The notes beneath the pieces are model-generated. The model saw only the letters and a list, made by a program, of their open reading frames with translations. It was not told the origin of the DNA and made no database searches. From NCBI GenBank assembly GCA_965276765.1, contig OZ255627.1:4526001-4590000 (forward strand): a stretch of 64,000 nt of DNA, written 5' to 3'. The number at the start of each line of letters is the position of its first letter. Position 1 is the first letter of the stretch. The position numbers and the translations under genes are program-made. The stretch comes from G965276765 sp965276765. GTDB taxonomy: Bacteria > Actinomycetota > Acidimicrobiia > Acidimicrobiales > Palsa-688. Of this stretch, positions 33,586 through 42,630 are shown one piece after another.

Positions 33586-35058
33586 TCACCCCCACCCCGG
33601 TGCCCGCCGCTCGTACCAGCGCTCGGCGTCCTCGAGCTGGGCGGCGAGAGAGATGAGGGTCGACTCCGAGTTGGCCGGGCCGAGGAGCTGTGCACCCATG
33701 GGTAATCCCGTGGCGGTCACACCCGCCGGCACGTTGATAGCGGGCCAGCCGAGGACGTTCCACGGCCAGGCGTAGGGGCAGCGGCCGGTCACCTCCCGGT
33801 CGGTCGCCCAGTTGGAGAGCCCGTCGTAGGCACCGATCGGCGTGGCCAGCCCTGCGGTCGTGGGGGCGAGCACGACGTCGTGGTCGGCGAAGACGGCCCC
33901 GATCCGGCGCTGCTCGCGCCGCTCGGCGAGGCGGGCGAGACGGAGCCCGGGTCCGCTCATCCAGCGGCCGAGGCGGACGTTCTCGAGCGTCCTCGGGTCG
34001 AGCAGGGCTCGATCCGGCACGCGCTCGGCCCAATCGGCGATGCCGCTCATCGACCGCTGCAGGAAGCCGAAGCCGATGAGGCGGTAGGCCGGCTCGGCCT
34101 CCTCCACCTCATGGCCGAGCGACGCCAGGCGCCCCGCCAGCCGCTCGACGGCGCCGCGCACCTCGGGCTCGAGTCGGGCGAAGCTCCCGCTGAAAGGGAT
34201 GCGCGTCGAGAGCGCGATGCGCAACCGGCCCGGCTCCCGGCGCGCCCAGCTCGTGTAAGGGTCGGCAGGGGACGGCGGCCGGTGGATGTCTCCGGCGTGG
34301 CTCCCCCGTATGGCGTCGAGGAGCAAGGCGGCGTCCTCGACTCGAGCGGCGAGGGGGCCGATGCACGTGAGACCTTCGAAGGCCTCGGCGTCGGGCCAGC
34401 TCGACACCCGCCCGCGCTGGGGCTTGATCCCCACCAGGTGCGTCCAAGCCGCCGGGATCCTGATGGAGCCGGCTCCGTCCGAGCCGATGGCACCGGCCAC
34501 TACGCCGGAGGCCACGGCCACCGCTGACCCTCCCGAGGAACCACCCGGCGAGTACTCCACACGCCACGGGTTGCGAGTCGCCCCGAAGCCCGGCCCCTCC
34601 GTGAACGGCCACTGGCCGAGCTCGGGCGTGTTGGTCTTGCCCACGACCACGGCGCCGGCGGCGCGAAGGCGCCGCACCGCTTCGCTGTCGGACGCCTTGA
34701 TCGGTCCCGGCCCGTAACAGCCGAAGGCCGTCGGCTCGCCGGCCAGGTCGCTGTCATCCTTGATGGCGACGGGCACGCCGAGCAGCGGGAGCCGTTCGCC
34801 CGTGGCCAGGCGTCGATCGGCGCGCCCTGCCTCCGCCCGGGCTGCTTCGGCCCGCACCACCCGGAATGAGTTGAGCATCGGCTCGTACGCCCTCAGGCGA
34901 TCCAGGCTGGCGTCGACAAGGTCGGCCGAGCTCACCTCGCCGGCCGCAAGCGCTCCGGCCTGCGCCATGAGACCGGCCGGCGCCGGCCACTCCCGCCCCG
35001 CCGGCCACCCCCGCTCCGCGGACGTCTCGTCACCTCGCTCAGGATCGACCACGGCCAA
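33586..35058 (-). CDS. amidase-signature family hydrolase
   Basis: 490 residues. The Ser-cisSer-Lys triad is visible: lysine in GVPVAIKDD, then GGSSGGSAVAVASGVVAGAIGSDGAGSIRIPAAW carrying both serines. It hydrolyses an amide bond. The TetR gene and its GTCTAGAA palindrome lie immediately upstream in the opposite direction. The absence of gatB/gatC nearby makes a GatA role unlikely. TTG 35058 or GTG 35052 could be the start; they differ by two codons. Confidence 0.87.
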   Translation of the reverse strand: MAVVDPERGDETSAERGWPAGREWPAPAGLMAQAGALAAGEVSSADLVDASLDRLRAYEPMLNSFRVVRAEAARAEAGRADRRLATGERLPLLGVPVAIKDDSDLAGEPTAFGCYGPGPIKASDSEAVRRLRAAGAVVVGKTNTPELGQWPFTEGPGFGATRNPWRVEYSPGGSSGGSAVAVASGVVAGAIGSDGAGSIRIPAAWTHLVGIKPQRGRVSSWPDAEAFEGLTCIGPLAARVEDAALLLDAIRGSHAGDIHRPPSPADPYTSWARREPGRLRIALSTRIPFSGSFARLEPEVRGAVERLAGRLASLGHEVEEAEPAYRLIGFGFLQRSMSGIADWAERVPDRALLDPRTLENVRLGRWMSGPGLRLARLAERREQRRIGAVFADHDVVLAPTTAGLATPIGAYDGLSNWATDREVTGRCPYAWPWNVLGWPAINVPAGVTATGLPMGAQLLGPANSESTLISLAAQLEDAERWYERRAPGWG

Positions 35059-35059
35059 A

Positions 35060-35079
35060 GTCTAGAAGTCTTTCCAGAC
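35060..35079. promoter_or_regulatory. palindrome between amidase and TetR genes, probable operator
   Basis: GTCTAGAAGTCTTTCCAGAC has 8-bp arms (7 of 8 matching) around a 4-bp centre. It lies one base from the amidase start and 18 bp before the TetR ATG, the place expected for autoregulation by the TetR protein. Confidence 0.6.
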
Positions 35080-35096
35080 TCTTGGTACGGTTCGGC

Positions 35097-35774
35097 ATGG
35101 CCGATGTCGGACGCCGTCATCGAGCCTCCGGTCGGGCCCGCAGAGAGGCGCTGATCGACGCCGCCGTCGAGGTCGCCGCCGAGCGGGGTATGGGCGCGGT
35201 GACGCACCGCAGCGTGACCGAACGAGCCGGCGTCCCGCTCGCCACCGCCTCGTACTTCTTTGCCTCCATCGACGAGCTGGCCGCCGAGGCCATGCACCTG
35301 TTCGTGACGGCGAGGACGGCCGAGCTCGAGGCCCTCGCCGCCGAACGGGCCGCGCAGGGTGACCCTCCGGATGAGATCGCCGAGACGCTGGCCCGGGCCT
35401 CGGGGGCGGAGCGGACGAAGACGCTGGCCCAGTTCGAGGCCTACCTCCATGCCGCAAGGGAGCCCTCCTTCCGCCCCGCCGTGGCCGACGCCCTGGCCGC
35501 GTTCGACCAATTCGTGACGGGTGTGCTCCGCGCGGCGGGGGGCGCCGACCCCGAAGGGCACGCCGCCAGCTTCGTGGCCGTCGCCGACGGGTTGGCCCTG
35601 CGCCGCCTCGCTCTCGGCCGGCCCCCCGATCCCGACGAGCTGCAGCGGGCCCTCCGTGCCATGTTCATCGGGTACCTCGTCGATGCTCCGCCAGCCGCCG
35701 GACGACCGAACCCCGAGCCAGCAGACCCCAGGTGCCGGTCGGGTCACAAGACCTGCGAGCATGAGCAGCCGTGA
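35097..35774 (+). CDS. TetR-family regulator
   Basis: 225 residues from ATG 35097. The HTH region RREALIDAAVEVAAERGMGAVTHRSVTERAGVPLATASYFFASIDELAAEA is clear, of the subtype with T(H/Y)RSVxERAGVPLATASYFF. The ligand-binding half is unremarkable and ends in a Pro-rich tail. Its stop overlaps the GH15 start by 4 bp, and it probably controls the divergent amidase and itself through the palindrome at 35060. Confidence 0.87.
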   Translation: MADVGRRHRASGRARREALIDAAVEVAAERGMGAVTHRSVTERAGVPLATASYFFASIDELAAEAMHLFVTARTAELEALAAERAAQGDPPDEIAETLARASGAERTKTLAQFEAYLHAAREPSFRPAVADALAAFDQFVTGVLRAAGGADPEGHAASFVAVADGLALRRLALGRPPDPDELQRALRAMFIGYLVDAPPAAGRPNPEPADPRCRSGHKTCEHEQP

Positions 35775-37552
35775 CGCAGCTCATCGAGGATTACGCCATC
35801 ATCGGGGACACGCAGACGGCCGCGCTCATTGGGCGGGACGGATCGATGGACTGGCTCTGCCTGCCGCGGTTCGACTCGAGTAGCTGCTTCGCCCGCCTGC
35901 TCGGCGACGAGAACCACGGTCGGTGGCTCATCGCCCCTGAAGCAGAGATCACCAAGACGACGCGACGGTACCGGGGCAGCAGCCTGATCCTCGAGACCGA
36001 AGTGTCGACCGCCGACGGGGCGGTGCGCATCGTCGAGTTCATGCCGCCGCGCCAGCATCATCCCCACGTCGTGAGGATCGTGCAGGGTCTCCAGGGCGAG
36101 GTCAGCATGCGAACCGAGCTGATCGTGCGCTTCGACTACGGCGACGACATCCCCTGGGTGCGAAGCACCGAACGTGGCGCCCACCTGGTCGCCGGGCCCG
36201 ATGCGCTCTGCTTCGACACCGACGTCGCCCTCGAGGGCAAGGACATGCGGACGGTGGGTCGCTTCACCGTCCGGCCCGGCGACGAGGTGCCGTTCACCCT
36301 GAGCTGGTACCGGTCCCATAACGAAGCGCCCGACCCGATCGACACAACCCGCAGCCTCGAGGAGACCACGGCCTACTGGGAGGAGTGGTGCACGGCGATA
36401 CGCCGGGTCCACGGCCGCTGGGAGGACATGGTGCTGCGTTCGCTCATCACCCTCAAGGGGCTGACCTATTCACCGACCGGGGGGATCGTCGCCGCCGCTA
36501 CCACCTCGCTGCCGGAGGCAGTCGGCGGCGAGCGCAACTGGGACTACCGGTACTGCTGGGTGCGCGACGCCACCCTCACCCTCGACGCTCTGGTGGAGGC
36601 CGGCTGCCGCGACGAGGCCCAGGCCTGGATGCGCTGGCTCGTCAGGGCCGCCGCCGGTGCCCCCGACCAGCTGCAGATCATGTATGGCCCGGCCGGGGAG
36701 CGCCGCCTCACCGAGTTCGAGGTCGACCATCTCCCCGGTTACGAGGGCTCGACGCCGGTCCGGGTCGGCAATGCCGCATCCGAGCAGTTCCAACTCGACG
36801 TCTATGGCGAGCTGATGGACGTGGTTGGTCGGGCCCGTGACCACTCGATCGACCTGCCACCGGTCGTATGGGAGTTTCAGCTCGCCCTGATGGATTACGT
36901 CGGCGCCCACTGGACCGATCCCGACGACGGCATCTGGGAGGTGCGGGGGCCGAGGCGGCAGTTCACCCACTCCAAGGTGATGGCGTGGGTGGCGTTCGAC
37001 CGGGCCGTCCGAGCCGTTGAGGACCACGGCCTCGAGGGGCCGGTCGACACCTGGCGCACGGCCCGCGACGCCGTGCACGACCAGGTGTGCAAGGAGGGTT
37101 ACAACGCCGATCGGCGGGCCTTCACCCAGTACTACGGATCCGACGAGGTCGACGCCAGCATCCTCATGCTGCCGCTCGTCGGCTTCCTCCCCTTCGACGA
37201 TCCCCGGGTCGTCGCCACCGTCGACGCGGTCCAGCGAGAGCTGCTCGTGGACGGCTTCGTGCTCCGCTACCAAAACGCCTCCGGCGTCGACGGGCTTTCC
37301 GGCACAGAGGGCGCCTTTCTCCCGTGCACCTTCTGGCTCGCCGACTGCCTGGCACTCATGGGCCACGTCGACGAGGCGGAAGCCATCTTCACGAGGCTCG
37401 TCGGGCTGGCCAACGACCTCGGCCTCCTCTCCGAGGAGTACGACCCCAAGGCCGGCCGACTGCTCGGCAACTACCCGCAGGCGTTCACGCACGTCGGGCT
37501 GATCAACACGGCGCGCAACCTCACCGTGGCGCGCGCCAAGCTCGAATCTTGA
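35771..37552 (+). CDS. GH15 family glucoamylase/trehalase-like hydrolase
   Basis: 593 residues. It starts LIEDYAIIGDTQTAALIGRDGSMDWLCLPRFDS, the N-terminal beta-sandwich opening of bacterial GH15 proteins. The (alpha/alpha)6 barrel has ERNWDYRYCWVRDA near residue 255, with catalytic-site tryptophans, and SEEYDPKAGRLLGNYPQAFTHVGLINTA near residue 554. Actinobacterial members of this type are often trehalases. No signal peptide, so it acts in the cytoplasm. It is coupled to the TetR gene upstream and overlaps the SpoU gene by 4 bp downstream. Confidence 0.9.
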   Translation: MTQLIEDYAIIGDTQTAALIGRDGSMDWLCLPRFDSSSCFARLLGDENHGRWLIAPEAEITKTTRRYRGSSLILETEVSTADGAVRIVEFMPPRQHHPHVVRIVQGLQGEVSMRTELIVRFDYGDDIPWVRSTERGAHLVAGPDALCFDTDVALEGKDMRTVGRFTVRPGDEVPFTLSWYRSHNEAPDPIDTTRSLEETTAYWEEWCTAIRRVHGRWEDMVLRSLITLKGLTYSPTGGIVAAATTSLPEAVGGERNWDYRYCWVRDATLTLDALVEAGCRDEAQAWMRWLVRAAAGAPDQLQIMYGPAGERRLTEFEVDHLPGYEGSTPVRVGNAASEQFQLDVYGELMDVVGRARDHSIDLPPVVWEFQLALMDYVGAHWTDPDDGIWEVRGPRRQFTHSKVMAWVAFDRAVRAVEDHGLEGPVDTWRTARDAVHDQVCKEGYNADRRAFTQYYGSDEVDASILMLPLVGFLPFDDPRVVATVDAVQRELLVDGFVLRYQNASGVDGLSGTEGAFLPCTFWLADCLALMGHVDEAEAIFTRLVGLANDLGLLSEEYDPKAGRLLGNYPQAFTHVGLINTARNLTVARAKLES

Positions 37553-38340
37553 GCGGCGACGCCGGCCCCGTCGACTCGGTCAAGCACCCCCTGATCGGGC
37601 TGGCCCGCACCCTCGGCAGCAGGGCCGGACGAACGGCCGAGGGACGCTGCCTGGCCGACGGGGCGCGCCTCGTGACCCAGATCATCGAGGCCGGCGCACC
37701 GGTCGAAGCCGTCCTCGTTCCCGCCGGCACCCACCAACCGGCCCTTCGAGCGGCCGCCGACGCCGCCGGTGTGGAGGTCCACGACGTGAAGACGGGCGTG
37801 CTGCGCCATGCCATCGGGACCTCGACGGGGCCCGATGCCCTGGCGATCTGCGCCCTTCCGCCCGAGCGGTCCGCCGTTGCACCCGAAGGCACGCTGACCG
37901 TCGTCTGCGACCGGGTCCTCGATCCCGGCAACCTGGGTTCGATCATCAGGGTCGGCGTCGGCCTCGGCGCCCCCGGCATCGTCCTCATAGGCGATGAGGA
38001 TCCCGGGGCCCGCCGCGTCGTCGACGCCTCGCGCGGTGCCGTTTTGCGCGCCGAGCTCCACCGCTTCGCCGACGCCGTGAGCGCGGTCGAGGCCCTGCGA
38101 GCGGCGGGATGGTGGGTGATCGCCGCCGACGCCTCGGCGCCCACACCGATAGACGAGCTCGAGCTGGCCGGGTCCCGGCTGGCCCTTGTGGTCGGCAACG
38201 AGACCGACGGTGTCTCCGCCGCCGCCATCGCCGCCGCCGACGAGCGCGGCGCCATCGGTCTGGCCGCCGGGGTCGAATCGCTCAACGTGGCCGTCGCCGC
38301 CGGCATCGGGCTGTGGGCCTTCGGGCACCGGCGGGGTTAG
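37549..38340 (+). CDS. SpoU/TrmH-family RNA 2'-O-methyltransferase
   Basis: 263 residues. An N-terminal substrate-binding part (VKHPLIGLARTLGSRAGR...LADGARLV) precedes the knotted SPOUT domain. The three motifs are CDRVLDPGNLGSIIRVGVG, LVVGNETDGVS and VESLNVAVAAGIGLW. It methylates a ribose in rRNA or tRNA; the position cannot be assigned. The TTG at 37549 overlaps the GH15 stop (TTGA). Its 3' end overlaps the convergent hydrolase stop by 4 bp. Confidence 0.88.
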   Translation: MSGDAGPVDSVKHPLIGLARTLGSRAGRTAEGRCLADGARLVTQIIEAGAPVEAVLVPAGTHQPALRAAADAAGVEVHDVKTGVLRHAIGTSTGPDALAICALPPERSAVAPEGTLTVVCDRVLDPGNLGSIIRVGVGLGAPGIVLIGDEDPGARRVVDASRGAVLRAELHRFADAVSAVEALRAAGWWVIAADASAPTPIDELELAGSRLALVVGNETDGVSAAAIAAADERGAIGLAAGVESLNVAVAAGIGLWAFGHRRG

Positions 38341-40055
38341 ATACTGGCGATCGGCAGCTCGACGCAGGACGGGTGGTCGGGGTCGTGGAGGATTTCGTGG
38401 GTGGCGGCGACGAGCTTGCTACCCGGGCCGAGCCGCTCCCCGCCCCCCAGGTTCCTGGCGAAGAGGGGGTGGGCACCGCCCGCCACCTGCACACGCACCC
38501 GTTGCCCTTTCCCCAGACTCACCGCCGTCGGCCACATCCGCATGCGCACCCGGATGCTCCCGTCGGCGCCGAGCGTGGCCTCACCCCATTCCGGCGACCC
38601 GGCCGAGCGCATCCCGCCGGCGCCGTCGGGCTCGAGCCTGAGGATGCCGTCGCTCAGATTTTGGGAATGACCTCGCCGGTCGACCTTGCACAATCGAACG
38701 GAGATGTCCGTGTGCGCCGTGCTGGAGCGCAGCCAGATCTCCGCTGTCAACGGGCCGGCGATCGTCGTGGTCGCCGGCAAGCGACGGCTGGTCCAGGTGA
38801 CCACGTCGGCCCTGGCCTCCCTGGCCCGCTGGTCTTTGGGCCCGGCGTTGGCGGCGTCGAGGGAGGCGCCACCGATCCCGGGCGTCGGGTCGGCCGGATC
38901 GTAGCGGTAGCGGTCGGGTTCCGAAGGCTCCGGCCCGGCCCTGTCGAGCAGCCCTCCGCCGTGAAGGTGCCAACGCTGAACGACCGCAGGCGGCGGCCAC
39001 CGGCGCAGCCCCACCCACCGGTCGCGGCCCATCACCCACAGCCGCACCGGCCACGGTTCCCTGCGATCGGGGCGGTCCCGCAGGTGAACGTCGAACCACG
39101 CCAGCCCGTCGCGCAGGGCCGCCGTTGCGCCCTTGGTGCTGGCGTGGGTCCACGGGCCGATCGTCAGCTCGACCTCCCGGCCGGCGTCGACCATGGCGGC
39201 ATAGTCGTCGAGCTGCGCCGGCAGGAAGATGTCATACCAGCCGCCGACCAGGCTGGCGGGCGGCACGCGCGTCAGGTTCCCGCTGAAATCGACGGCGTCC
39301 CACCAGTGGTCGCCAGCACGTTCGTGCTCCAGCCAATCCTGGTAGAAGTCGACACGATGGCCGAGAATGGACGCCTCGGCTTCGGAGAGCGGCAGCGTCG
39401 TGAACGCCGACCGCAGCGAGCCGCGCTTGGCCTTCAATGCCGCAAGGAGGACCCGTCGCCAGCCGAGCTCCTGGTGGGCGAGGAGGTGGAGCCAGCTCGC
39501 CCCCGTCTCGAGGGCGAAGGTGCCGCCCGGGTAGACGACGATGTCGCGAAATCGCGACGCCGTCACATTGGGGGCGATGGCGTGCAGCGAGGCCGGCGGG
39601 TCGACAGCGATGGCCCACTGGGTAAGCCCGAGGTAGCTGGGCCCAAATGTCGCCACCCGGCCGCCGTACCACGGCTGCTCGGCGAGCCAGTCAAGTGCGG
39701 TGTGGCCGTCGGCTTGCTCGTAGCGGAACGGGTTCCACGTGCCGCCGGAACCGAACGTCCCCCGACAGCTCTGGACGACCACCTGATACCCGCGCTCGGC
39801 CATGACCCTGGCGACCGTGCCGAGTTGGCGGCGGCCGTACGGTGAGCGCAGCAGGACGATCGGGACCGCCTCCAGGGCGACGTTTTTGGGATACCAGTGG
39901 TCGGCGAGCAGAGTCACGCCCGGCTCGGCCAGCATCGGCAGGTCCCGTTCGACGGTCACGTCACCGGTCTCGACAGACTCGAGGCGCGCCACTCGGGCGA
40001 CGAGCCGGCCGGCGATGGCGAGGGGGCCGGTCGGCGCTTGGCGCGTGCCCCTCAT
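38337..40055 (-). CDS. CocE/NonD family alpha/beta hydrolase
   Basis: 572 residues. The N-terminal alpha/beta domain has VLLRSPYGRR, VVVQSCRGTFGSGG and the nucleophile elbow ATFGPSYLGLTQW (GxSYxG). VGGWYDIFLPAQLDDYAAM and LTIGPWTHAS provide the Asp and His of the triad. The C-terminal jelly-roll domain (PPD_C, from LWVMGRDRWVGL) ends the protein. Members cleave acyl, ester or Xaa-Pro bonds. The first ~30 residues are Ala/Arg-rich but not a clear signal peptide. Start ATG 40055, 13 bp after the PH-domain gene. Confidence 0.87.
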   Translation of the reverse strand: MRGTRQAPTGPLAIAGRLVARVARLESVETGDVTVERDLPMLAEPGVTLLADHWYPKNVALEAVPIVLLRSPYGRRQLGTVARVMAERGYQVVVQSCRGTFGSGGTWNPFRYEQADGHTALDWLAEQPWYGGRVATFGPSYLGLTQWAIAVDPPASLHAIAPNVTASRFRDIVVYPGGTFALETGASWLHLLAHQELGWRRVLLAALKAKRGSLRSAFTTLPLSEAEASILGHRVDFYQDWLEHERAGDHWWDAVDFSGNLTRVPPASLVGGWYDIFLPAQLDDYAAMVDAGREVELTIGPWTHASTKGATAALRDGLAWFDVHLRDRPDRREPWPVRLWVMGRDRWVGLRRWPPPAVVQRWHLHGGGLLDRAGPEPSEPDRYRYDPADPTPGIGGASLDAANAGPKDQRAREARADVVTWTSRRLPATTTIAGPLTAEIWLRSSTAHTDISVRLCKVDRRGHSQNLSDGILRLEPDGAGGMRSAGSPEWGEATLGADGSIRVRMRMWPTAVSLGKGQRVRVQVAGGAHPLFARNLGGGERLGPGSKLVAATHEILHDPDHPSCVELPIASI

Positions 40056-40068
40056 CGATCTCCCGTGG

Positions 40069-41841
40069 TCACGTTCGGCTCCCCGTTCGCCCCGGGCCGG
40101 CGGCCGTGTCGTTCTGCGATGGCGTCCGGCCCATGCCCGCCCCTGGGTCGGTCTGCGGCGCCGTACCGCCCCAGCCGGCGGCGCTGTCGGTCTGCGCCGT
40201 ACCGCCCCAGCCGGCGGGCCGGTCCGACTGCGTCGCCGTCCGGCCCGTCCGGCCCAGTCCGGCGGGACGGTCGATCTGCCTGGCCGCACGGCATCGCCCC
40301 GGCAGGTCGGCGATGACGGCGTCGCACTCCTGCGCCAGCCGGTCCCTGATGGTGGCGTCGATGCCTCGGCCCGCGGTGTCCAGGTGAACGCTGGCGAGGC
40401 CGAGGGCACGCTGCACGGGCCCCTCGACCCTGCGGATGCTCTGCACCTTGGCCAGCGGAACCCAGTCGGTGACCCTGCGCACCCGGCCACTCGTCGTCAC
40501 TGCGTACGTGTCGTTGGTCCCCCATGTCAGCTTGCGGTAGCGCAGCGGTGACTTCCATCGGGCGCGCGCCGGTGCCGCCCACCGTTCGCTCGGGGCTCCT
40601 GGCACCAGTCGCTCGACCAACCAGGCCGCCTCGACGGTGGTGCCGACGGGAAGGAGGGCCCGCAGGCTCTTGCCCTCGGTCGAGTTCTCCCGGCTCGTGC
40701 GTTGCTTGCCGGCCACGTCGACGAGTAGACGGCACCAGCCAAAAGGTCGCCACATGAGCGGCTCGATGAGACGCACGGCCTGGATGCGCCCGAGGGGAAT
40801 GGTCTCCGCCGTGGTCTGCAACAGGCCGCTCCTCACCCTGAGGCCGTCGTCGGCCTCGGCCAGCGTGAGGCGGAAGCCGCTGTTGATGGTGCGCCACACC
40901 CCCGTCGCCACTCCGACGATGATGGCGGCGCTGCCCGAGACGATTGGCGCCACCGCGCTCGGGTCGAGGAAGAAGAGCAGGCCTAGGGCGACGGCGACAA
41001 TGATGAGCCACCCGCCCGAGCGCCCGAGGACGAGCGAGGCGATCAGCCGACCGACCGGCACGCGCAGCAGCGGCCGCTCGGCCGGCGCCGGGGTGTCCTC
41101 GGCGTGGCCGTGGGCGAGCGCGAGGAGCCGGGCCTTGAGGGCCTCGGCGTCGGCGACAGGGAGGTACGACAGCCGGCCGCCCTTGCCCGAAGAGCCGGCC
41201 ATGCGCAGCCGCAGCTCGGCCAGCCCCAGGACCCGGGCGAGGGCCGGGGCCACGACGTCGATGGCCTGGAGCTGACCGAGCGGGAGGCGTTCCGAGCTGC
41301 GGCGGATGAGGCCGGTGTCGATGCGAAGCACGTTGCCTTCCATCCGCCAGCGCGTGACGAGCCATGACACCACGCCTGCGGCGAGGACCAGGGCCAGGAT
41401 GACAAGACCGGTCACCAGGTTGCCGAGGTTGGGGGCGTGACCCGACAGGAGCGCAAGCACCAGGGGGACGAAGACGGCCACGAGCGAGCGGCCGGCGCGC
41501 ACCACGGCCGACAGCGGGTGAAGCCGGTGCCAGCTCGCGCCGTCTCGCCCCTGAGCTTCGGGGTAGGGAGCAAAGCCCGGTCCTGCCGGCGAAGCGGCAT
41601 CGCCAGGAGGACGTGGCAGCTGCGCCGGCGGGGACGGTAGGGGCGCCCCGGGCGGCGGGGGCCCGGGGGGTGGCCGGGGCCCGGGTGGTGGCGGGGACCC
41701 GGGCGGCGGGGCCCCTGAGGGCGGGGGCCCGGGTGGTGGCGGGGACCCGGGCGGCGAGGCCCCTGACGACGGCGGCCCGGGCGGTGGGTCCGGCGGTCGG
41801 GGGGGCAGCGCCGGCCCCGAAGAGACGCCCTCCGATGTCAC
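40069..41841 (-). CDS. large PH-domain membrane protein (YdbT-like) with repetitive ends
   Basis: 590 residues in three parts. Residues ~1-80 are Pro/Gly-rich repeats built from PPGSPPPPGPP blocks. The centre has hydrophobic pairs (LVAVFVPLVLALLSGHAP, LVTGLVILALVLAAGVVSWLV, WLIIVAVALGLLFFL) with bacterial PH domains of the YdbS/YdbT type (RIDTGLIRRSSERLPLGQLQAIDV and VRSGLLQTTAETIPLGRIQAVRL). The last ~65 residues are degenerate repeats of the form TDxAAGWGGTA. Function unknown; the type is linked to membrane stress. Pairs with the smaller PH gene upstream, overlapping by 4 bp. Confidence 0.82.
   Translation of the reverse strand: MTSEGVSSGPALPPRPPDPPPGPPSSGASPPGSPPPPGPPPSGAPPPGSPPPPGPRPPPGPPPPGAPLPSPPAQLPRPPGDAASPAGPGFAPYPEAQGRDGASWHRLHPLSAVVRAGRSLVAVFVPLVLALLSGHAPNLGNLVTGLVILALVLAAGVVSWLVTRWRMEGNVLRIDTGLIRRSSERLPLGQLQAIDVVAPALARVLGLAELRLRMAGSSGKGGRLSYLPVADAEALKARLLALAHGHAEDTPAPAERPLLRVPVGRLIASLVLGRSGGWLIIVAVALGLLFFLDPSAVAPIVSGSAAIIVGVATGVWRTINSGFRLTLAEADDGLRVRSGLLQTTAETIPLGRIQAVRLIEPLMWRPFGWCRLLVDVAGKQRTSRENSTEGKSLRALLPVGTTVEAAWLVERLVPGAPSERWAAPARARWKSPLRYRKLTWGTNDTYAVTTSGRVRRVTDWVPLAKVQSIRRVEGPVQRALGLASVHLDTAGRGIDATIRDRLAQECDAVIADLPGRCRAARQIDRPAGLGRTGRTATQSDRPAGWGGTAQTDSAAGWGGTAPQTDPGAGMGRTPSQNDTAAGPGRTGSRT
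41645..41800. repeat. GC-rich proline-codon repeat block
   Basis: Imperfect direct repeats of GGCCCGGGTGGTGGCGGGGA followed by CCCGGGCGGCG-type sequence encode the N-terminal PPGSPPPPGPP blocks of the PH-domain protein. Such tracts expand and contract easily, and are also hard to assemble. Confidence 0.7.
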
Positions 41842-42335
41842 AGCCCGGCGGCCTTGGCCTCGCCGAGCGTGGTGAGCCGATCGCGCAGCCGGGCCGCCTC
41901 GTCGGCGGTGAGGCCAGGGATCCTGGCGTCGCTTGCGGCTGCGGCCGTGTGCATGCGGACCGTCGCCAGCTTGAAGGATCGTTCGAACGGGCCTGCCGTC
42001 ACGTCCACGAACTGCATCCGGCCATACGGGATGACCGACAAGCGGCGAAACAGGACACCGCGCGTCACGACCAGGTCCTCGTCTCGCTCGGCGTACCCCC
42101 AGGCCTGCACCCGGCGCCGCAGCGTGAAGGCGAGCAGCACGGTCACGACCACCACGACCCCAAGGGCGATACCCCCGGCGGCGGGACCGCCGGCGGGGAA
42201 GGAGATGGCGGCCACGATCACGACGGCGACCAGACCGGCGGCGACCAGCTGCACGATGCGCAGGTTGATCAGCTGCCGTGAGGGGCGGCGCCAGTCACGG
42301 TCAGCGACGGACCCGCCGAGGGAGTCGATGGTCAC
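41838..42335 (-). CDS. PH-domain membrane protein (YdbS-like)
   Basis: 165 residues. Two hydrophobic segments (IVQLVAAGLVAVVIVAAISF and GGIALGVVVVVTVLLAF) precede one bacterial PH domain (ERDEDLVVTRGVLFRRLSVIPYGRMQFVDV). This YdbS-YdbT arrangement of a small and a large member is widespread in Gram-positive bacteria. The GTG at 42335 gives the family start. It overlaps the ferredoxin stop upstream and the large PH gene downstream by 4 bp each. Confidence 0.83.
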   Translation of the reverse strand: MTIDSLGGSVADRDWRRPSRQLINLRIVQLVAAGLVAVVIVAAISFPAGGPAAGGIALGVVVVVTVLLAFTLRRRVQAWGYAERDEDLVVTRGVLFRRLSVIPYGRMQFVDVTAGPFERSFKLATVRMHTAAAASDARIPGLTADEAARLRDRLTTLGEAKAAGL

Positions 42336-42523
42336 CCCTCGATGGTGATCGCCTGCTTCGGGCATACCGCCGCAGCCTGCTCCACCTTGGCGCGCAGGGC
42401 CTCGGGCGGCTCCTCTTGGAGCACGTACAGGAAGTCGTCGTCTCGGACCTCGAAGACTTCGGGCGCGGCGGCCATACACATGGCGTTGCTCTCGCAAAGG
42501 TCGTAATCGACGACTACTCGCAC
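42332..42523 (-). CDS. small [3Fe-4S]-type ferredoxin
   Basis: 63 residues with three cysteines: DLCESNAMC (C10, C16) and AAVCPKQAI (C54). This CX5C...CP set, missing a fourth ligand, is typical of actinobacterial ferredoxins that feed cytochrome P450s. No P450 lies within the window. The GTG at 42523 starts right at the RVVVDYDLC beta-strand; the longer frame to 42667 is not ferredoxin-like. First gene of a three-gene unit with the two PH-domain proteins. Confidence 0.9.
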   Translation of the reverse strand: MRVVVDYDLCESNAMCMAAAPEVFEVRDDDFLYVLQEEPPEALRAKVEQAAAVCPKQAITIEG

Positions 42524-42630
42524 GGCGAACCTCCACTGATGACGGCGGAGCGGACGCCCCGCCGGCCGGTTGGATGCCGCCACCCTAGTTGCGGCACAGT
42601 TCCCGGATCGCCGGCACCTACGGTGTCCCC

